Source: Acinetobacter sp. Ac_5812
GTDB lineage: Bacteria; Pseudomonadota; Gammaproteobacteria; Pseudomonadales; Moraxellaceae
DNA length: 64,000 nucleotides
Assembly: GCF_013072695.1 (NCBI RefSeq)
Contig: NZ_LXUK01000022.1
Coordinates: 988,674 to 1,052,673 of the forward strand
Direction of reading: 5' to 3'
Below are positions 1-8,950 of the stretch, piece after piece. A program made the translations under genes and the position numbers. The first letter of the stretch is position 1. Every line of letters starts with the position of its first letter. The notes below the pieces were generated by a model, which ran no database searches, had not been told where the DNA came from, and was given only the letters and a program-made list of their open reading frames with translations.

Positions 1-305
1 ACAAAATCATGGATATCGCATTAGAAGCGGGTGCAGATGATATCGAGATTGATGAAGACAGTATCTTGGTGATTACTAGCCCAGAGAGCTTTGGTGATGT
101 TCAGGATGCCCTTACAGCAGCAGGTTTAAAATCTGACAATGCTGAAGTTGTGATGAGCCCATCGACTAAAGCTGAAATCACAGATATCGATCAAGCAAAA
201 CAAATTTTGAAAATGATTGATATGCTTGAAGATCTTGATGATGTTCAAAACGTTTATACCAACGTTGAATTCTCTGAAGAAGTGTTAGCTCAACTTGATG
301 CTTAA
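1..305 (+). CDS. yebC: YebC/PmpR family transcriptional regulator, C-terminal part
   Basis: The frame is open from the left edge, so the start lies outside the window and only about 100 C-terminal residues are seen. Features typical of the last domain of YebC/PmpR (TACO1-type) proteins are visible: the acidic stretch LEAGADDIEIDED, then a VITSPESFGDVQDAL segment and the final helix IDMLEDLDDVQNVYTNVEF. Family members are DNA-binding regulators, and some relatives help translation of proline-rich stretches. Which role applies here cannot be told. A strong hairpin terminator follows 15 bases after the stop. Confidence 0.93.
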   Translation, partial: KIMDIALEAGADDIEIDEDSILVITSPESFGDVQDALTAAGLKSDNAEVVMSPSTKAEITDIDQAKQILKMIDMLEDLDDVQNVYTNVEFSEEVLAQLDA

Positions 306-320
306 TACTTTCTGATGATC

Positions 321-350
321 AAAAAATGCATCTTTTTAGATGCATTTTTT
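321..350. terminator. Bidirectional rho-independent terminator between yebC and lrp
   Basis: A perfect 13-bp stem (aaaaaatgcatct / agatgcatttttt) with a short T-rich loop lies between the convergent yebC and Lrp-type genes. It has a T run on either strand and overlaps the stop codon of the minus-strand gene. Confidence 0.85.
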
Positions 351-819
351 ATAGCTTATTTAAAAGTTTATAGCAGTTAAATACATTATATTCTTTGATC
401 ACGAAGCTTGAATGTAATGCGACTACACTATCAATCTTACCAATACGGCGTAATAAAATTTCACTATAATCATCCATATTACGTGCCACTAATTCCAAAA
501 TAAAATCCGCACTCTGCCCAGTCACTAAAAAGGCATTGGTCACTTCTGGAATATCTTCAATTTCTTGTAGAAATTTATCAAAGGTTTCACTGTCGTGTTT
601 GCTCAATGAAACCTGTAACAGAATATGTAGGCTAAAGCCTAGTTTATTAAAATTAATTTCTCGTTTGAGCTGCCCCATCACTTGGGATTCAATCAGGTTT
701 TTAATACGACGATGCACAGAACTCACAGAAAGATTGATACGCTCTGATAGCTCATTCAGATTGACATCTTCATGGGTCAAAATTTCAAGAATTTGTTTAT
801 CAAAACGATCCAATTCCAT
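349..819 (-). CDS. Lrp/AsnC family transcriptional regulator
   Basis: 156 residues, the usual Lrp/AsnC length. The N-terminal winged helix-turn-helix (about residues 4-60) starts LDRFDKQILEILTHE and contains the recognition segment LSERINLSVSSVHRRIKNL. The RAM/ligand-binding domain follows (about 70-150) with FLVTGQSADFILELVARN, the usual GxxDxxL region in variant form. These regulators form octamers and sense amino acids. The start has a good Shine-Dalgarno sequence (agagga, 7 bases upstream). No metabolic gene is divergently adjacent, so the effector is unknown. The 5' flank is a long non-coding stretch with strong dyads. Confidence 0.92.
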   Translation of the reverse strand: MELDRFDKQILEILTHEDVNLNELSERINLSVSSVHRRIKNLIESQVMGQLKREINFNKLGFSLHILLQVSLSKHDSETFDKFLQEIEDIPEVTNAFLVTGQSADFILELVARNMDDYSEILLRRIGKIDSVVALHSSFVIKEYNVFNCYKLLNKL

Positions 820-1228
820 TCTATAGTCCTCTCTTTCAATCTATGTTTTTATCGGAACTGCTCACTCAGTAATTTTTAAGGGTCAAGGGAAAACATTCGT
901 TTAACTTTTGACGATGCTGCATGGATAACGCAAACATGATTCCGATAAACTTTTGGTTTATCTTTGTCTCAAAGCCGAAACAAGACCTTTTGAGCAACTG
1001 TTCAACTGATCTCCCAATAGTTGAACAACTCGTTTCGATCCCCATCACACCCTGAAACATAAGATAACAAAGCCTTTTTATAATTATTTCCCTCTTTTCA
1101 GTTTTTTTAAAGTAAATTTGGCAATAATTTCTAATATTTTCTGCTTAAAACGAATTTTCTTTTAAAAACTAATTTTATTCCCTAATTATTTTTTGCTTTA
1201 TCCACAATTTTTCAATTTTCTTTCCCAT
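820..1228. other. Intergenic stretch with nested inverted repeats
   Basis: About 410 bases upstream of the Lrp-type gene without a convincing gene. It holds a perfect 9-bp inverted repeat, tgttcaact (999-1007) and agttgaaca (1019-1027), flanked by cgaaac (976-981) and gtttcg (1032-1037), which can pair outside it. A 64-codon minus-strand frame (866-1060) crosses it but resembles no family I know. The rest, 1060-1228, is AT-rich and featureless. Confidence 0.45.
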
Positions 1229-1262
1229 AAAAAAGCCCCGATTATTTTCAGTCAGGGCTTTT
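1229..1262 (-). terminator. Terminator of the GST-like gene
   Basis: aaaagccc (1231-1238) pairs with gggctttt (1255-1262). Read on the minus strand, the hairpin ends in a T run just after the stop of the GST-like gene. Confidence 0.8.
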
Positions 1263-1276
1263 ACTTGCAGAATATT

Positions 1277-2047
1277 TTACAAACCGCGCCAATCAACTCG
1301 CGCATTCCGCTCAGTGGCGTAAATCCGCTGTACGTATTGTCCAATCGGCAGGTCGAGTAAATAGTCATAATATTGTTTCAATTCGCTATTGAATTGTTCA
1401 ATATCATCACTCTCCAATTCCCACGGCGTACCTTTAATCACCAGTAAAGGCGCGAGAATAGAACACACTGCAATATCCGCTAAACCAAGACGATCACCGA
1501 CCATATAACGCCCTTGATTATCAATCAAACGCTGGTTGAGATCGCTAATCAACTCGGTCATACGCAACTTGGATTGAGCAACTTTTTCAGGGCTCAATTT
1601 ATAGTTAGTCGAAACCAGACTTTTTAATATCGGTTTAGAAATCTTCTCAAACTGACGTAAATAGCCTTGTTCACCCATCATGATTTCAAGCGGATGGTCA
1701 CCCACTGAAAGTGCATGTGCCAATGACCAACGACGGACATGAACACCAAGCTCATCAGTCAATTTGTCGATTTCTAAAGCCTGCTCACGTAACTGCTCAT
1801 CACGTCTCAATAACGCATGTTCAGGATATGTCGTATCAAGATATAAAGCAATTTGTGTTGAATCAGCAACCCACCGCTTATCATCTTTCAGCATCGGCAA
1901 TAAATATTGCCCAGACTTTAGATAAGTAAACGCACGATGGAAACCTGGAATTAAATTATGTGCCACATAGTCCAATTCCTTATGATCTAACAACCAGCGA
2001 GCTTTTTCACAATAGTGAGACAAAGGAAATTGGTATAAAACCCGCAT
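1277..2047 (-). CDS. Glutathione S-transferase family protein
   Basis: 256 residues with the two-domain GST plan. The N-terminal thioredoxin fold (about 1-77) has LYQFPLSHYCEKARWLLD, with a single cysteine at the usual active-site position. It is followed by the cis-proline region LPMLK and the glutathione-binding-like VADSTQIALYLD. The C-terminal helical domain (about 95-240) contains the conserved GDRLGLADIAVCSILAPL, matching the N-capping box motif of GST helices. The start has a clean ggagag ribosome site. Substrate unknown; the gene stands alone with its own terminator. Confidence 0.88.
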   Translation of the reverse strand: MRVLYQFPLSHYCEKARWLLDHKELDYVAHNLIPGFHRAFTYLKSGQYLLPMLKDDKRWVADSTQIALYLDTTYPEHALLRRDEQLREQALEIDKLTDELGVHVRRWSLAHALSVGDHPLEIMMGEQGYLRQFEKISKPILKSLVSTNYKLSPEKVAQSKLRMTELISDLNQRLIDNQGRYMVGDRLGLADIAVCSILAPLLVIKGTPWELESDDIEQFNSELKQYYDYLLDLPIGQYVQRIYATERNARVDWRGL

Positions 2048-2405
2048 AAACTCTCCAAATTTATTTTTCTACTCGATCAAACATAAGGTTTTCCCTACTT
2101 TAGAAGTAAAAGTTAATGAATACAATGTCCTTTTCGTTCGATCTTTTTTAATTTTGGCGAAGTCGCTTTATAAATTTTCATGGTGAGAATATTCCTCTCA
2201 TTCATAGACAATGACTTTTTATACTGTTTAATAAATCAGCATAAAACTCAAACCATTGTTTTATATTAATATTTAATATTAATTTTTCTGTTATTTTTCT
2301 CATAAAAAATGCTTAGGAATTATTGTGATATACAAGGCATAACTGATGGTTTAGTGGAAAAGTAAAACTTTTGTAAAGTGTCTCTTATCTATTAGAGGTG
2401 CTCAC
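2048..2405. promoter_or_regulatory. Upstream region of the sulfur-scavenging operon
   Basis: 358 bases between the divergent GST-like gene and the sfnB operon. It contains an AT-only dyad, attaatat (2265-2272) / atattaat (2276-2283). Such a leader suits a regulated promoter; sulfur starvation genes are often controlled by LysR-type CysB/Cbl proteins or by a sigma-54 activator. I could not assign a specific operator or a confident -35/-10 pair. The first gene has a good ribosome site (agaggtg). Confidence 0.4.
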
Positions 2406-3617
2406 ATGTCCAGTAATCAATCAGTGATTCAAGTTCAAACACAACTGATTTCAAATGATCAGCAGGCGATTAATGCTGCCTATCAAGTTGCTGACTTTGC
2501 ATTAGAAGATCGTAATCATCGTGATCAAAATCGGATTCTGCCGACAGAACAAATCATCCAGTTTAGCCAAAAAGGCCTTGGCGGAATCCGTGTACCGCAA
2601 CAATATGGGGGTGCTTTTGTCTCCAATAAAACCTTAGCTCATGTGTTTCGTATTTTAACTAAAGCCGATGCCAATGTCGGACAAATTCCACAAAACCAAT
2701 TCGGCCTTTTAAATTTTATTAATATCACTGGTTCAGATGCACAAAAACAGTTTATCTATACTGAAATTCTGGCAGGCAAACGTATCGCCAATGGTGGGCC
2801 AGAAAAAAACTCCAAAGATACCAAAGCCATTCAAACCAGTTTAAGGTTGGAAAATGGTCAATACTTTTTAAACGGGGAAAAATTTTACTCAACTGGAACC
2901 AGCTTTGCAGACTGGTTAGCAATTAGAGCACTTCATCCAGATGGTTATACCGTATTGACTCTGGTTGAGCGTCATGCCGAAGGCGTGGAAGTGATTAATG
3001 ACTGGAATGGCTTTGGGCAACGTACTACAGCCAGTGGCACAGTTAAATTAAACAATGTTGAAGTTGATCCTGCACTATTTTTTGATGAGCGCATTATTGC
3101 CGACACCCCAAATGTTCGCGGTGCGTATTCTCAACTTTTACAGGTTGCGATTGATGTTGGCATTGCCGAAGCAGCTTTTGATGACACTTTATCTAGCATT
3201 CGTAAAGCAAGACCGATCATCGATTCAGGTGTAGAAAAAGCCAGTGAAGAACATTACACCCTACAAGAAGTTGGCAAGCTCAACATCCTGCTCGATGCAG
3301 CGATTTTATTACTGGATGATGCTGCCGAATATCTGGATGAACTGGATCAACTTACAGAAATCTCTGCCGAACAAGGCGCGCGTGCCTCAATTTTAGTAGC
3401 AGAAGCAAAGATCTATGCCAATGATGCTGCACTGCATATCTCCGAGAAGCTACTGGAACTTGGTGGCAGCCGTGCCAGCCTGAGCCAACATAATCTTGAT
3501 CAACACTGGCGCAATGCCCGTGTACATACCTTACATGATCCTGTGCGTTGGAAATTCCATGCCATCGGTGACTATTACCTCAATGGTACGCCCCCTGCCC
3601 GCCATGCTTGGATTTAA
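2406..3617 (+). CDS. SfnB-type sulfur acquisition oxidoreductase (acyl-CoA dehydrogenase fold), copy 1
   Basis: 403 residues with an acyl-CoA dehydrogenase/flavin monooxygenase fold: an N-terminal helical domain, a middle beta-domain (FYSTGTSFADWLAIRA, then GFGQRTTASGTVKLNNVEVD), and a C-terminal four-helix domain ending HWRNARVHTLHDPVRWK. This ending is characteristic of the SfnB/DszC/SoxC branch. Such enzymes use reduced flavin and oxygen on organosulfur compounds, releasing sulfur under sulfate limitation. It is first in a six-gene same-strand unit and has a close paralogue 10 bases downstream. The exact substrate is inference only. Confidence 0.88.
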   Translation: MSSNQSVIQVQTQLISNDQQAINAAYQVADFALEDRNHRDQNRILPTEQIIQFSQKGLGGIRVPQQYGGAFVSNKTLAHVFRILTKADANVGQIPQNQFGLLNFINITGSDAQKQFIYTEILAGKRIANGGPEKNSKDTKAIQTSLRLENGQYFLNGEKFYSTGTSFADWLAIRALHPDGYTVLTLVERHAEGVEVINDWNGFGQRTTASGTVKLNNVEVDPALFFDERIIADTPNVRGAYSQLLQVAIDVGIAEAAFDDTLSSIRKARPIIDSGVEKASEEHYTLQEVGKLNILLDAAILLLDDAAEYLDELDQLTEISAEQGARASILVAEAKIYANDAALHISEKLLELGGSRASLSQHNLDQHWRNARVHTLHDPVRWKFHAIGDYYLNGTPPARHAWI

Positions 3618-3627
3618 GGAGTAAATC

Positions 3628-4851
3628 ATGACCTCATACCAAGAATTACAAGGTTTTGCTAAAACCCATATTAAAGCAGCGCACATTATCCAAAGCGATG
3701 CAGAAGCACTAGACATTGCTACTCAACTGAGTCAGCAGTTTAAACAAGCAGCGGTTGAACGCGATGCCAATCGAAACTTGCCGTTTACTGAAATCGAAAG
3801 CTATAGCCAGTCTGGTTTGTGGGCGATTACCGTACCTAAGCAATATGGTGGTGCAGAAGTTTCCAGCCTTACCGTTGCCAAAGTCATTGCCCTGTTTAGC
3901 GGTGCAGATGGTTCGATTGGGCAAATTCCACAAAATCACTTCTATGCATTGGAAGTACTGCGTAATACAGGCACAGAAGCGCAAAAGAAACGTCTCTATC
4001 AAGAAGTTTTACACGGTGCTCGTTTCGGTAATGCACTGGCTGAATTTAAAACTCGTACATCTGCACATAAGCAAACAACATTGATTCCAAATGAGAAAGG
4101 CTATCTGATTCAGGGAGAAAAGTTCTATTGCACGGGTAGCCTGTTTGCACATCGTATTCCAACCTTAGTAGTTGATGAAACGGGCAATGAGTTTCTGGCT
4201 TTTGTACAACGCGACAGCCAAGGCTTAGAACTGATTGATGACTGGTCTGGTTTTGGGCAACGCACCACGGGCAGCGGCACAGTTAAGTTTAATCAGGTCT
4301 TTGTTGCCAAAGAGGATGTGATTCCTTTTGATACTGCCTTTAAGCAACTGTCTCTAGTTGGCCCCTTTGCCCAGATCATGCATGCTGCGATTGAAGTCGG
4401 CATTGCCCGTGCTGCCTTTGAAGAAACACTACAACGCGTGCGTGTGGCTCGTCCTTGGATTGATGCCAATATTGAATCTGCGACGCAAGATCCTTTAACC
4501 CTATCTGAACTGGGTCGTGTCGCAACCGATGTCAAAGCCAGCGAACTTTTACTTAAACAAGCAGCTCGATCTGTAGATATCGCCAAACAGGACCTCAATG
4601 CAGAGACCTTGGCCAAAGCCTCAATTGATGTGGCAAAAGTGCGTGCGCATAGTACCGAAACAGCATTAAAAGCCTCATCAAAACTGATTGAGTTGGCGGG
4701 TAGTCGTGGCAGTCAACGTGCAGATGGACTGGATCGGCATTGGCGTAATGCACGGGTCCATACCCTGCACGATGCTGCGCGCTGGAAATATTACTTTATC
4801 GGTAATTATGTGTTGAATGGCATTCTGCCACCGCGTCGGGGGACATTGTAA
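3628..4851 (+). CDS. SfnB-type sulfur acquisition oxidoreductase, copy 2
   Basis: 407 residues, colinear with the preceding gene and clearly its paralogue: GLWAITVPKQYGGAEVSS matches GLGGIRVPQQYGGAFVSN, GFGQRTTGSGTVKFNQV matches GFGQRTTASGTVKLNNV, and both end in DRHWRNARVHTLHD or a close variant. Start chosen on the strong aaggag site. The stop overlaps the next start as TAATG, so the two are probably translationally coupled. Two different copies suggest either a two-step oxidation or separate substrates. No catalytic residue was obviously lost in either. Confidence 0.88.
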   Translation: MTSYQELQGFAKTHIKAAHIIQSDAEALDIATQLSQQFKQAAVERDANRNLPFTEIESYSQSGLWAITVPKQYGGAEVSSLTVAKVIALFSGADGSIGQIPQNHFYALEVLRNTGTEAQKKRLYQEVLHGARFGNALAEFKTRTSAHKQTTLIPNEKGYLIQGEKFYCTGSLFAHRIPTLVVDETGNEFLAFVQRDSQGLELIDDWSGFGQRTTGSGTVKFNQVFVAKEDVIPFDTAFKQLSLVGPFAQIMHAAIEVGIARAAFEETLQRVRVARPWIDANIESATQDPLTLSELGRVATDVKASELLLKQAARSVDIAKQDLNAETLAKASIDVAKVRAHSTETALKASSKLIELAGSRGSQRADGLDRHWRNARVHTLHDAARWKYYFIGNYVLNGILPPRRGTL

Positions 4852-6263
4852 TGGGTCAAAATCTCCCGAAGAAAATTTTACTGAATGCCTTTGATATGAA
4901 CTGTGTCGGTCATATCAATCATGGTTTGTGGACCCATCCGCGTGATCAATCACATCGATTTAATGAACTGAGTTATTGGACTGAGTTAGCCCAAACGCTG
5001 GAACAAGGTCTTTTTGATGGTTTATTCCTCGCGGATATTACCGGTGTTTATGATGTCTATCAGAATGGGATTGATCTGACCCTCAAAGAATCCATTCAAC
5101 TACCAAGCCATGATCCATCGACCCTGATTTCGGCAATGGCTTTGGTCACACAAAATTTGAGTTTTGGTGTCACGGTCAATCTGAGCTATGAACAGCCCTA
5201 TCAATTTGCACGGCGTTTTGCCAGTCTGGATCATTTAACCCAAGGTCGTTTAGGCTGGAATATCGTGACAGGCTATCTGGATAGTGCCGAACGTTTGATT
5301 GGGCAAAAAGGTCTAAAAGATCATGACGCCCGTTACGATCAGGCTGAGGAATTTTTACAGCTTTGCTATCAATATTGGGAAGGCTCTTGGGAAAATGATG
5401 CCTTGAGAAAAGATAAGCAACAACGCATTTTTACCGATCCAAATAAAGTCCACTCGATCAATCATCAAGGCCAATATTACCAAAGCCAAGGGGTGTTTCA
5501 GGTTGCGCCGTCACTACAACGTACCCCAACACTCTTCCAAGCAGGTGCATCACCGAAAGGTCTGCAATTTGCCACACGTCATGCGGAATGTATTTTTATT
5601 GGCGGTGATCAGCCTGAAAAAATTCGTCAGCACGTTAATAAGATACGACTACAAGCAACACAGCAAGGTCGAGATGAAGATGCGATTAAAATCTTTGTCG
5701 GCATTACCGTCGTTGTGGCTGAAACACATGAACTTGCTCGACAGAAACTGGCTGAATATCGCCAATATGCCAGCCCAGAAGCAGGTTTAGCGCATTATGC
5801 CAGCTCAGTCGGTATTGACCTTGCCAAGTTTGCTGATGATGAAGCGATTCCTTATCAAAAGAGCAATAGCATTGCCTCAGTCAATGAGAAGTTTAAAGAA
5901 CAGCGCATCAGTAAGAATGACTTAAAAGCACAGCATGTTTTGGGTGGACGTTATCCGCTGATTGTCGGAAGTGGTGTTGAAGTTGCGGAATATCTGATTG
6001 AGCTACTCGATCAAACCGGTATCGATGGTTTTAACCTGACTCGTACCGTTGCACCTGAATCACATCATGATTTTATTCGACTGGTGATTCCAGAGTTACA
6101 GCAACGCGGACGTTATAAAACTGAATATGCCACAGGTTCATTACGCAATAAACTGTTTGCTCAAGGGGATCATTTAGCTGCAAGCCATCCTGCCGATCAG
6201 TTTCGATGTAGAGCGCAGAACAACACACATGACTTAAAAACAATTGAAGAAATTAGTGCTTAG
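4851..6263 (+). CDS. LLM-class FMN-dependent monooxygenase (NtaA/SnaA/DszA family)
   Basis: 470 residues, the size of the NtaA/SnaA/SoxA/DszA family of two-component flavin monooxygenases. Visible landmarks are the N-terminal KILLNAFDMNCVGHINHGLW, the LDHLTQGRLGWNIVTGYLDS segment conserved for FMN and substrate binding, and TPTLFQAGASPKGLQFA. Members take FMNH2 from a separate reductase and cleave C-S or C-N bonds. No reductase gene is adjacent, so one elsewhere is needed. Its position with two SfnB-like enzymes and an importer suggests desulfurisation of an imported organosulfur compound. Confidence 0.88.
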   Translation: MGQNLPKKILLNAFDMNCVGHINHGLWTHPRDQSHRFNELSYWTELAQTLEQGLFDGLFLADITGVYDVYQNGIDLTLKESIQLPSHDPSTLISAMALVTQNLSFGVTVNLSYEQPYQFARRFASLDHLTQGRLGWNIVTGYLDSAERLIGQKGLKDHDARYDQAEEFLQLCYQYWEGSWENDALRKDKQQRIFTDPNKVHSINHQGQYYQSQGVFQVAPSLQRTPTLFQAGASPKGLQFATRHAECIFIGGDQPEKIRQHVNKIRLQATQQGRDEDAIKIFVGITVVVAETHELARQKLAEYRQYASPEAGLAHYASSVGIDLAKFADDEAIPYQKSNSIASVNEKFKEQRISKNDLKAQHVLGGRYPLIVGSGVEVAEYLIELLDQTGIDGFNLTRTVAPESHHDFIRLVIPELQQRGRYKTEYATGSLRNKLFAQGDHLAASHPADQFRCRAQNNTHDLKTIEEISA

Positions 6264-6298
6264 CATTTAAACATTTAAGAATAGAATTGGAGAAATAT

Positions 6299-7129
6299 AT
6301 GGCTCAAACAGCCTCTAAAAAATGGTTGGGTATTGGCCTTGTCGTTGTTGTTGCGATTATTGCCTTATTGATTTGGAATAAACAAAGACAGAACCAAAGC
6401 AGTGAACTGGTAATTGGGATTAGTCCGTCTTTTGCACATCCGTTACAAGTCGCTGCGGATGAAGCCAAACAACAAGGGTTGAATGTCAAATTGGTCGAGT
6501 TTTCCGATTGGAACACGCCGAACATTACACTAAATCATGGTGATATTGATGCCAACTTTTTCCAACATCAGCCCTTCTTGGACAATGCCATTAAAGAAAC
6601 GGGGTTTAAATTAAAGTCATTTGCGGCAGGTGCAGCATCGCATGTCGGACTGTATTCAAAAAAATATAAAAGCTTTGATGAACTGCCAAATGGTGCAACA
6701 GTTGCTATTCCGAATGATCCTGTGAATCAAGGTCGTGCTTTATTGTTGCTGCAACAAGCCAAGCTGATTGAACTGAAAGACAGCAATAATCACCTTTCTG
6801 CACTGAAAGATATTACTGCAAATCCGAAGAACCTGAAATTTACCGAAGTTGAAGGCCCACAAACTGCACGTGCCATTGATGATGTTGATCTGGCGTTTGG
6901 CTATCCACATTACCTACGTTTAGCCAAAACAGCTGATCCTGAAAGTGCCTTATTGTTTGATGACAATACCAATAAGCGTTATGCGATTTTATTTGTGGTG
7001 CGTGATGACTATCAGGATAAAGACAGCAAACTACAGAAATTTGTCGAGATTTATCAAAACTCACCGAAAGTCAAAGCAGCCTTGGATAGTGATTTTGGTC
7101 CAACGTTGTGGTTCCCAGGCTGGAAATAA
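6299..7129 (+). CDS. MetQ/NlpA-family substrate-binding protein, membrane-anchored
   Basis: 276 residues from the ATG at 6299, chosen because ttggaga sits just upstream; an in-frame TTG at 6287 would be part of that site. MetQ-type features: LVIGISPSFAHPLQVAADEA, the IDANFFQHQPFLDNAI segment, and VAIPNDPVNQGRALLLLQ. Unlike classic MetQ lipoproteins it has no lipobox cysteine. Residues about 7-25 form a hydrophobic helix followed by NKQRQNQ, which looks like an uncleaved anchor. It delivers substrate to the MetN-MetI pair downstream; ligands in this family include methionine and other sulfur compounds. Confidence 0.88.
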   Translation: MAQTASKKWLGIGLVVVVAIIALLIWNKQRQNQSSELVIGISPSFAHPLQVAADEAKQQGLNVKLVEFSDWNTPNITLNHGDIDANFFQHQPFLDNAIKETGFKLKSFAAGAASHVGLYSKKYKSFDELPNGATVAIPNDPVNQGRALLLLQQAKLIELKDSNNHLSALKDITANPKNLKFTEVEGPQTARAIDDVDLAFGYPHYLRLAKTADPESALLFDDNTNKRYAILFVVRDDYQDKDSKLQKFVEIYQNSPKVKAALDSDFGPTLWFPGWK

Positions 7130-7137
7130 GGAGAACG

Positions 7138-8211
7138 ATGATGGTGAGTTTTGGTTCACAAGTTGATTTTTCAGTTCCACATCTGAAAATCCGTGGTTTA
7201 AATAAGTTTTATGAGGTACAGGGCCAACGCTTACATGCATTAAAAGACATTAATGTGGATATTCCTAAAGCACAGATTGTCGGGATTATCGGAAAAAGTG
7301 GTGCAGGTAAATCCTCCCTGCTGCGTACCTTAAATGGTCTGGAGTCAATTGATGCAGGCAGTATTTTGATTCATCAGCAAAATATTGCTGAACTCAGTCA
7401 TGCCGAGTTGATTAAAACTCGGCAGAAAATTGGCATGATTTTTCAGCATTTTAATCTGATGTCCGCCAAAACCGTATGGGAAAATGTGGCGCTACCGCTA
7501 CGTATTGCCAGTTATGACAAGGCTGAGATCGAACAACGGGTCAGTGATGTACTGACGCTGGTTGGATTAGCAGCAAAGCGAGAGGATTACCCTGCTCAAC
7601 TGTCAGGTGGGCAGAAACAACGTGTGGGCATTGCCCGTGCCTTGGTTTCTCAGCCTGAAATTCTGCTCTGTGATGAGGCGACCTCAGCTCTCGACCCTGA
7701 AAGCACGGCCAATATTTTGGCCTTATTAAAACAGATCAACCAAGACCTCGGTTTAACCATTGTCTTGATCACCCATGAGATGCAAGTCATTCAAGAAATT
7801 TGTGATCAGGTGATCGTGATTGATCATGGTGAGATTATCGAGTCTGGGCAAGTCTGGTCGGTATTTTCCGATCCTCAACAACAGATCACTCAGGAATTAC
7901 TCAATTTTGAGCAGATAAATTTACCTTTTGAACTGAGCCCAACCATTCTGCCTGAGAGTACCCATCAGATTTTAAAGCTAAAATATGTCAGTGAATCGCA
8001 AGCCATTCCTGATTTATATGAACTATTGGATGGCTTTAATCGCCCCGTTCAAATCTACCACAGCCAAATTAATAGCATTCAGCAACGTACGATTGGCTCA
8101 TTGATTATCGGGGTTCCCTCTTCGGAATTTGATTTAACTCACACCCACTTTGAAAAACATCCTGCAATAACACAACTTGAGGCGATCGGATATGTACAAT
8201 CAACTCATTGA
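7138..8211 (+). CDS. metN: MetN-type ABC transporter ATP-binding protein
   Basis: 357 residues from the ATG at 7138 (7141 is equally possible; aaggag lies at 7128-7133). An in-frame GTG at 7108 would overlap metQ and is unlikely. Walker A is GIIGKSGAGKSS, the Q-loop lies near IGMIFQHFN, the signature is LSGGQKQRVGIARAL, and Walker B is ILLCDEATSALD. The C-terminal 90 residues look like the NIL domain that in MetN binds methionine and inhibits transport allosterically. It energises import with the MetQ-like and MetI-like neighbours. True methionine specificity is not proven in this operon context. Confidence 0.92.
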   Translation: MMVSFGSQVDFSVPHLKIRGLNKFYEVQGQRLHALKDINVDIPKAQIVGIIGKSGAGKSSLLRTLNGLESIDAGSILIHQQNIAELSHAELIKTRQKIGMIFQHFNLMSAKTVWENVALPLRIASYDKAEIEQRVSDVLTLVGLAAKREDYPAQLSGGQKQRVGIARALVSQPEILLCDEATSALDPESTANILALLKQINQDLGLTIVLITHEMQVIQEICDQVIVIDHGEIIESGQVWSVFSDPQQQITQELLNFEQINLPFELSPTILPESTHQILKLKYVSESQAIPDLYELLDGFNRPVQIYHSQINSIQQRTIGSLIIGVPSSEFDLTHTHFEKHPAITQLEAIGYVQSTH

Positions 8212-8851
8212 TCTGTTACTCACAGGTACGACCGATACTTTAATCATGGTCGGTGTCTCTGCGATTCTGGCCTTTTTGATTGGTCTGCCGATTGCCTTGA
8301 TTCTGGTCAGTACCGCTGATTTTGGGATTTATCCTTCAAAGAAAATTAATCAGCCTTTGGGCTGGGTCATTAACATCACTCGATCCGTGCCCTTCCTGAT
8401 TTTAATGGTGGCATTAATTCCATTTACCCGTTGGATCGTTGGCACCAGCTATGGTGTGTTGGCTGCGATTGTGCCCTTAACCATCGCCGCGATTCCGTTC
8501 TTTGCCCGTATTGCCGAAGTCAGCCTACGTGAAGTCGATCAAGGGTTGATTGAAGCAGCGCAAGCAATGGGCTGTAATCGTAAACAGATTCTTTGGCATG
8601 TGTTACTCCCTGAAGCCTTGCCGGGTATTGTCGCAGGTTTTACCGTGACCATTGTGACCATGATCAGTTCCTCTGCCATCGCAGGTGCGATTGGTGCAGG
8701 TGGTTTGGGCGATATCGCCTATCGCTACGGCTATCAACGTTTTGATATGCAAGTGATGCTGGCGGTAATTTTAGTGCTGATTGTCTTGGTGATGTTGGTA
8801 CAAGTCACAGGCGATAATATTGCCAAACAACTGGATAAACGCAAAGTTTAA
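8192..8851 (+). CDS. metI: MetI-type ABC transporter permease
   Basis: 219 residues from the ATG at 8192, which has gagg 9 bases upstream; it overlaps the end of metN by 20 bases. Five or so membrane helices are seen. The MetI EAA loop is present as EAAQAMGCNRKQILWHVLLPEALPGI, the coupling helix that contacts MetN. The signature SSSAIAGAIGAGGLGDIAYRYGYQRF is typical of MetI. It completes the importer and ends the six-gene unit that begins at 2406. Confidence 0.93.
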   Translation: MYNQLIDLLLTGTTDTLIMVGVSAILAFLIGLPIALILVSTADFGIYPSKKINQPLGWVINITRSVPFLILMVALIPFTRWIVGTSYGVLAAIVPLTIAAIPFFARIAEVSLREVDQGLIEAAQAMGCNRKQILWHVLLPEALPGIVAGFTVTIVTMISSSAIAGAIGAGGLGDIAYRYGYQRFDMQVMLAVILVLIVLVMLVQVTGDNIAKQLDKRKV

Positions 8852-8874
8852 GTCCGAAATAAAAATCCGCACGC

Positions 8875-8901
8875 GCCATGACCTGACTTTGTCATGGCTT
8901 T
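8875..8901 (+). terminator. Probable weak terminator after metI
   Basis: gccatgac (8875-8882) and gtcatggc (8891-8898) form an 8-bp stem with an 8-base loop, followed by only three T residues. It lies between metI and ychF. Confidence 0.45.
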
Positions 8902-8950
8902 CATGTAAAATCAGCAGCAATTTTTAAATAACACATTTGTGAGTGGTTTC

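Noticed and set aside
866..1060. 64-codon minus-strand frame in the long gap upstream of the Lrp gene
   Set aside because: No ribosome site, no recognisable domain, and it crosses the strong dyad; it is described only as part of the intergenic feature.
6287..6298. Upstream TTG start of the MetQ-like gene (similar TTG starts at 48879 for ahpF)
   Set aside because: In both cases the TTG lies in the ribosome site ttggaga, so the ATG 12 bases later is the likely start.
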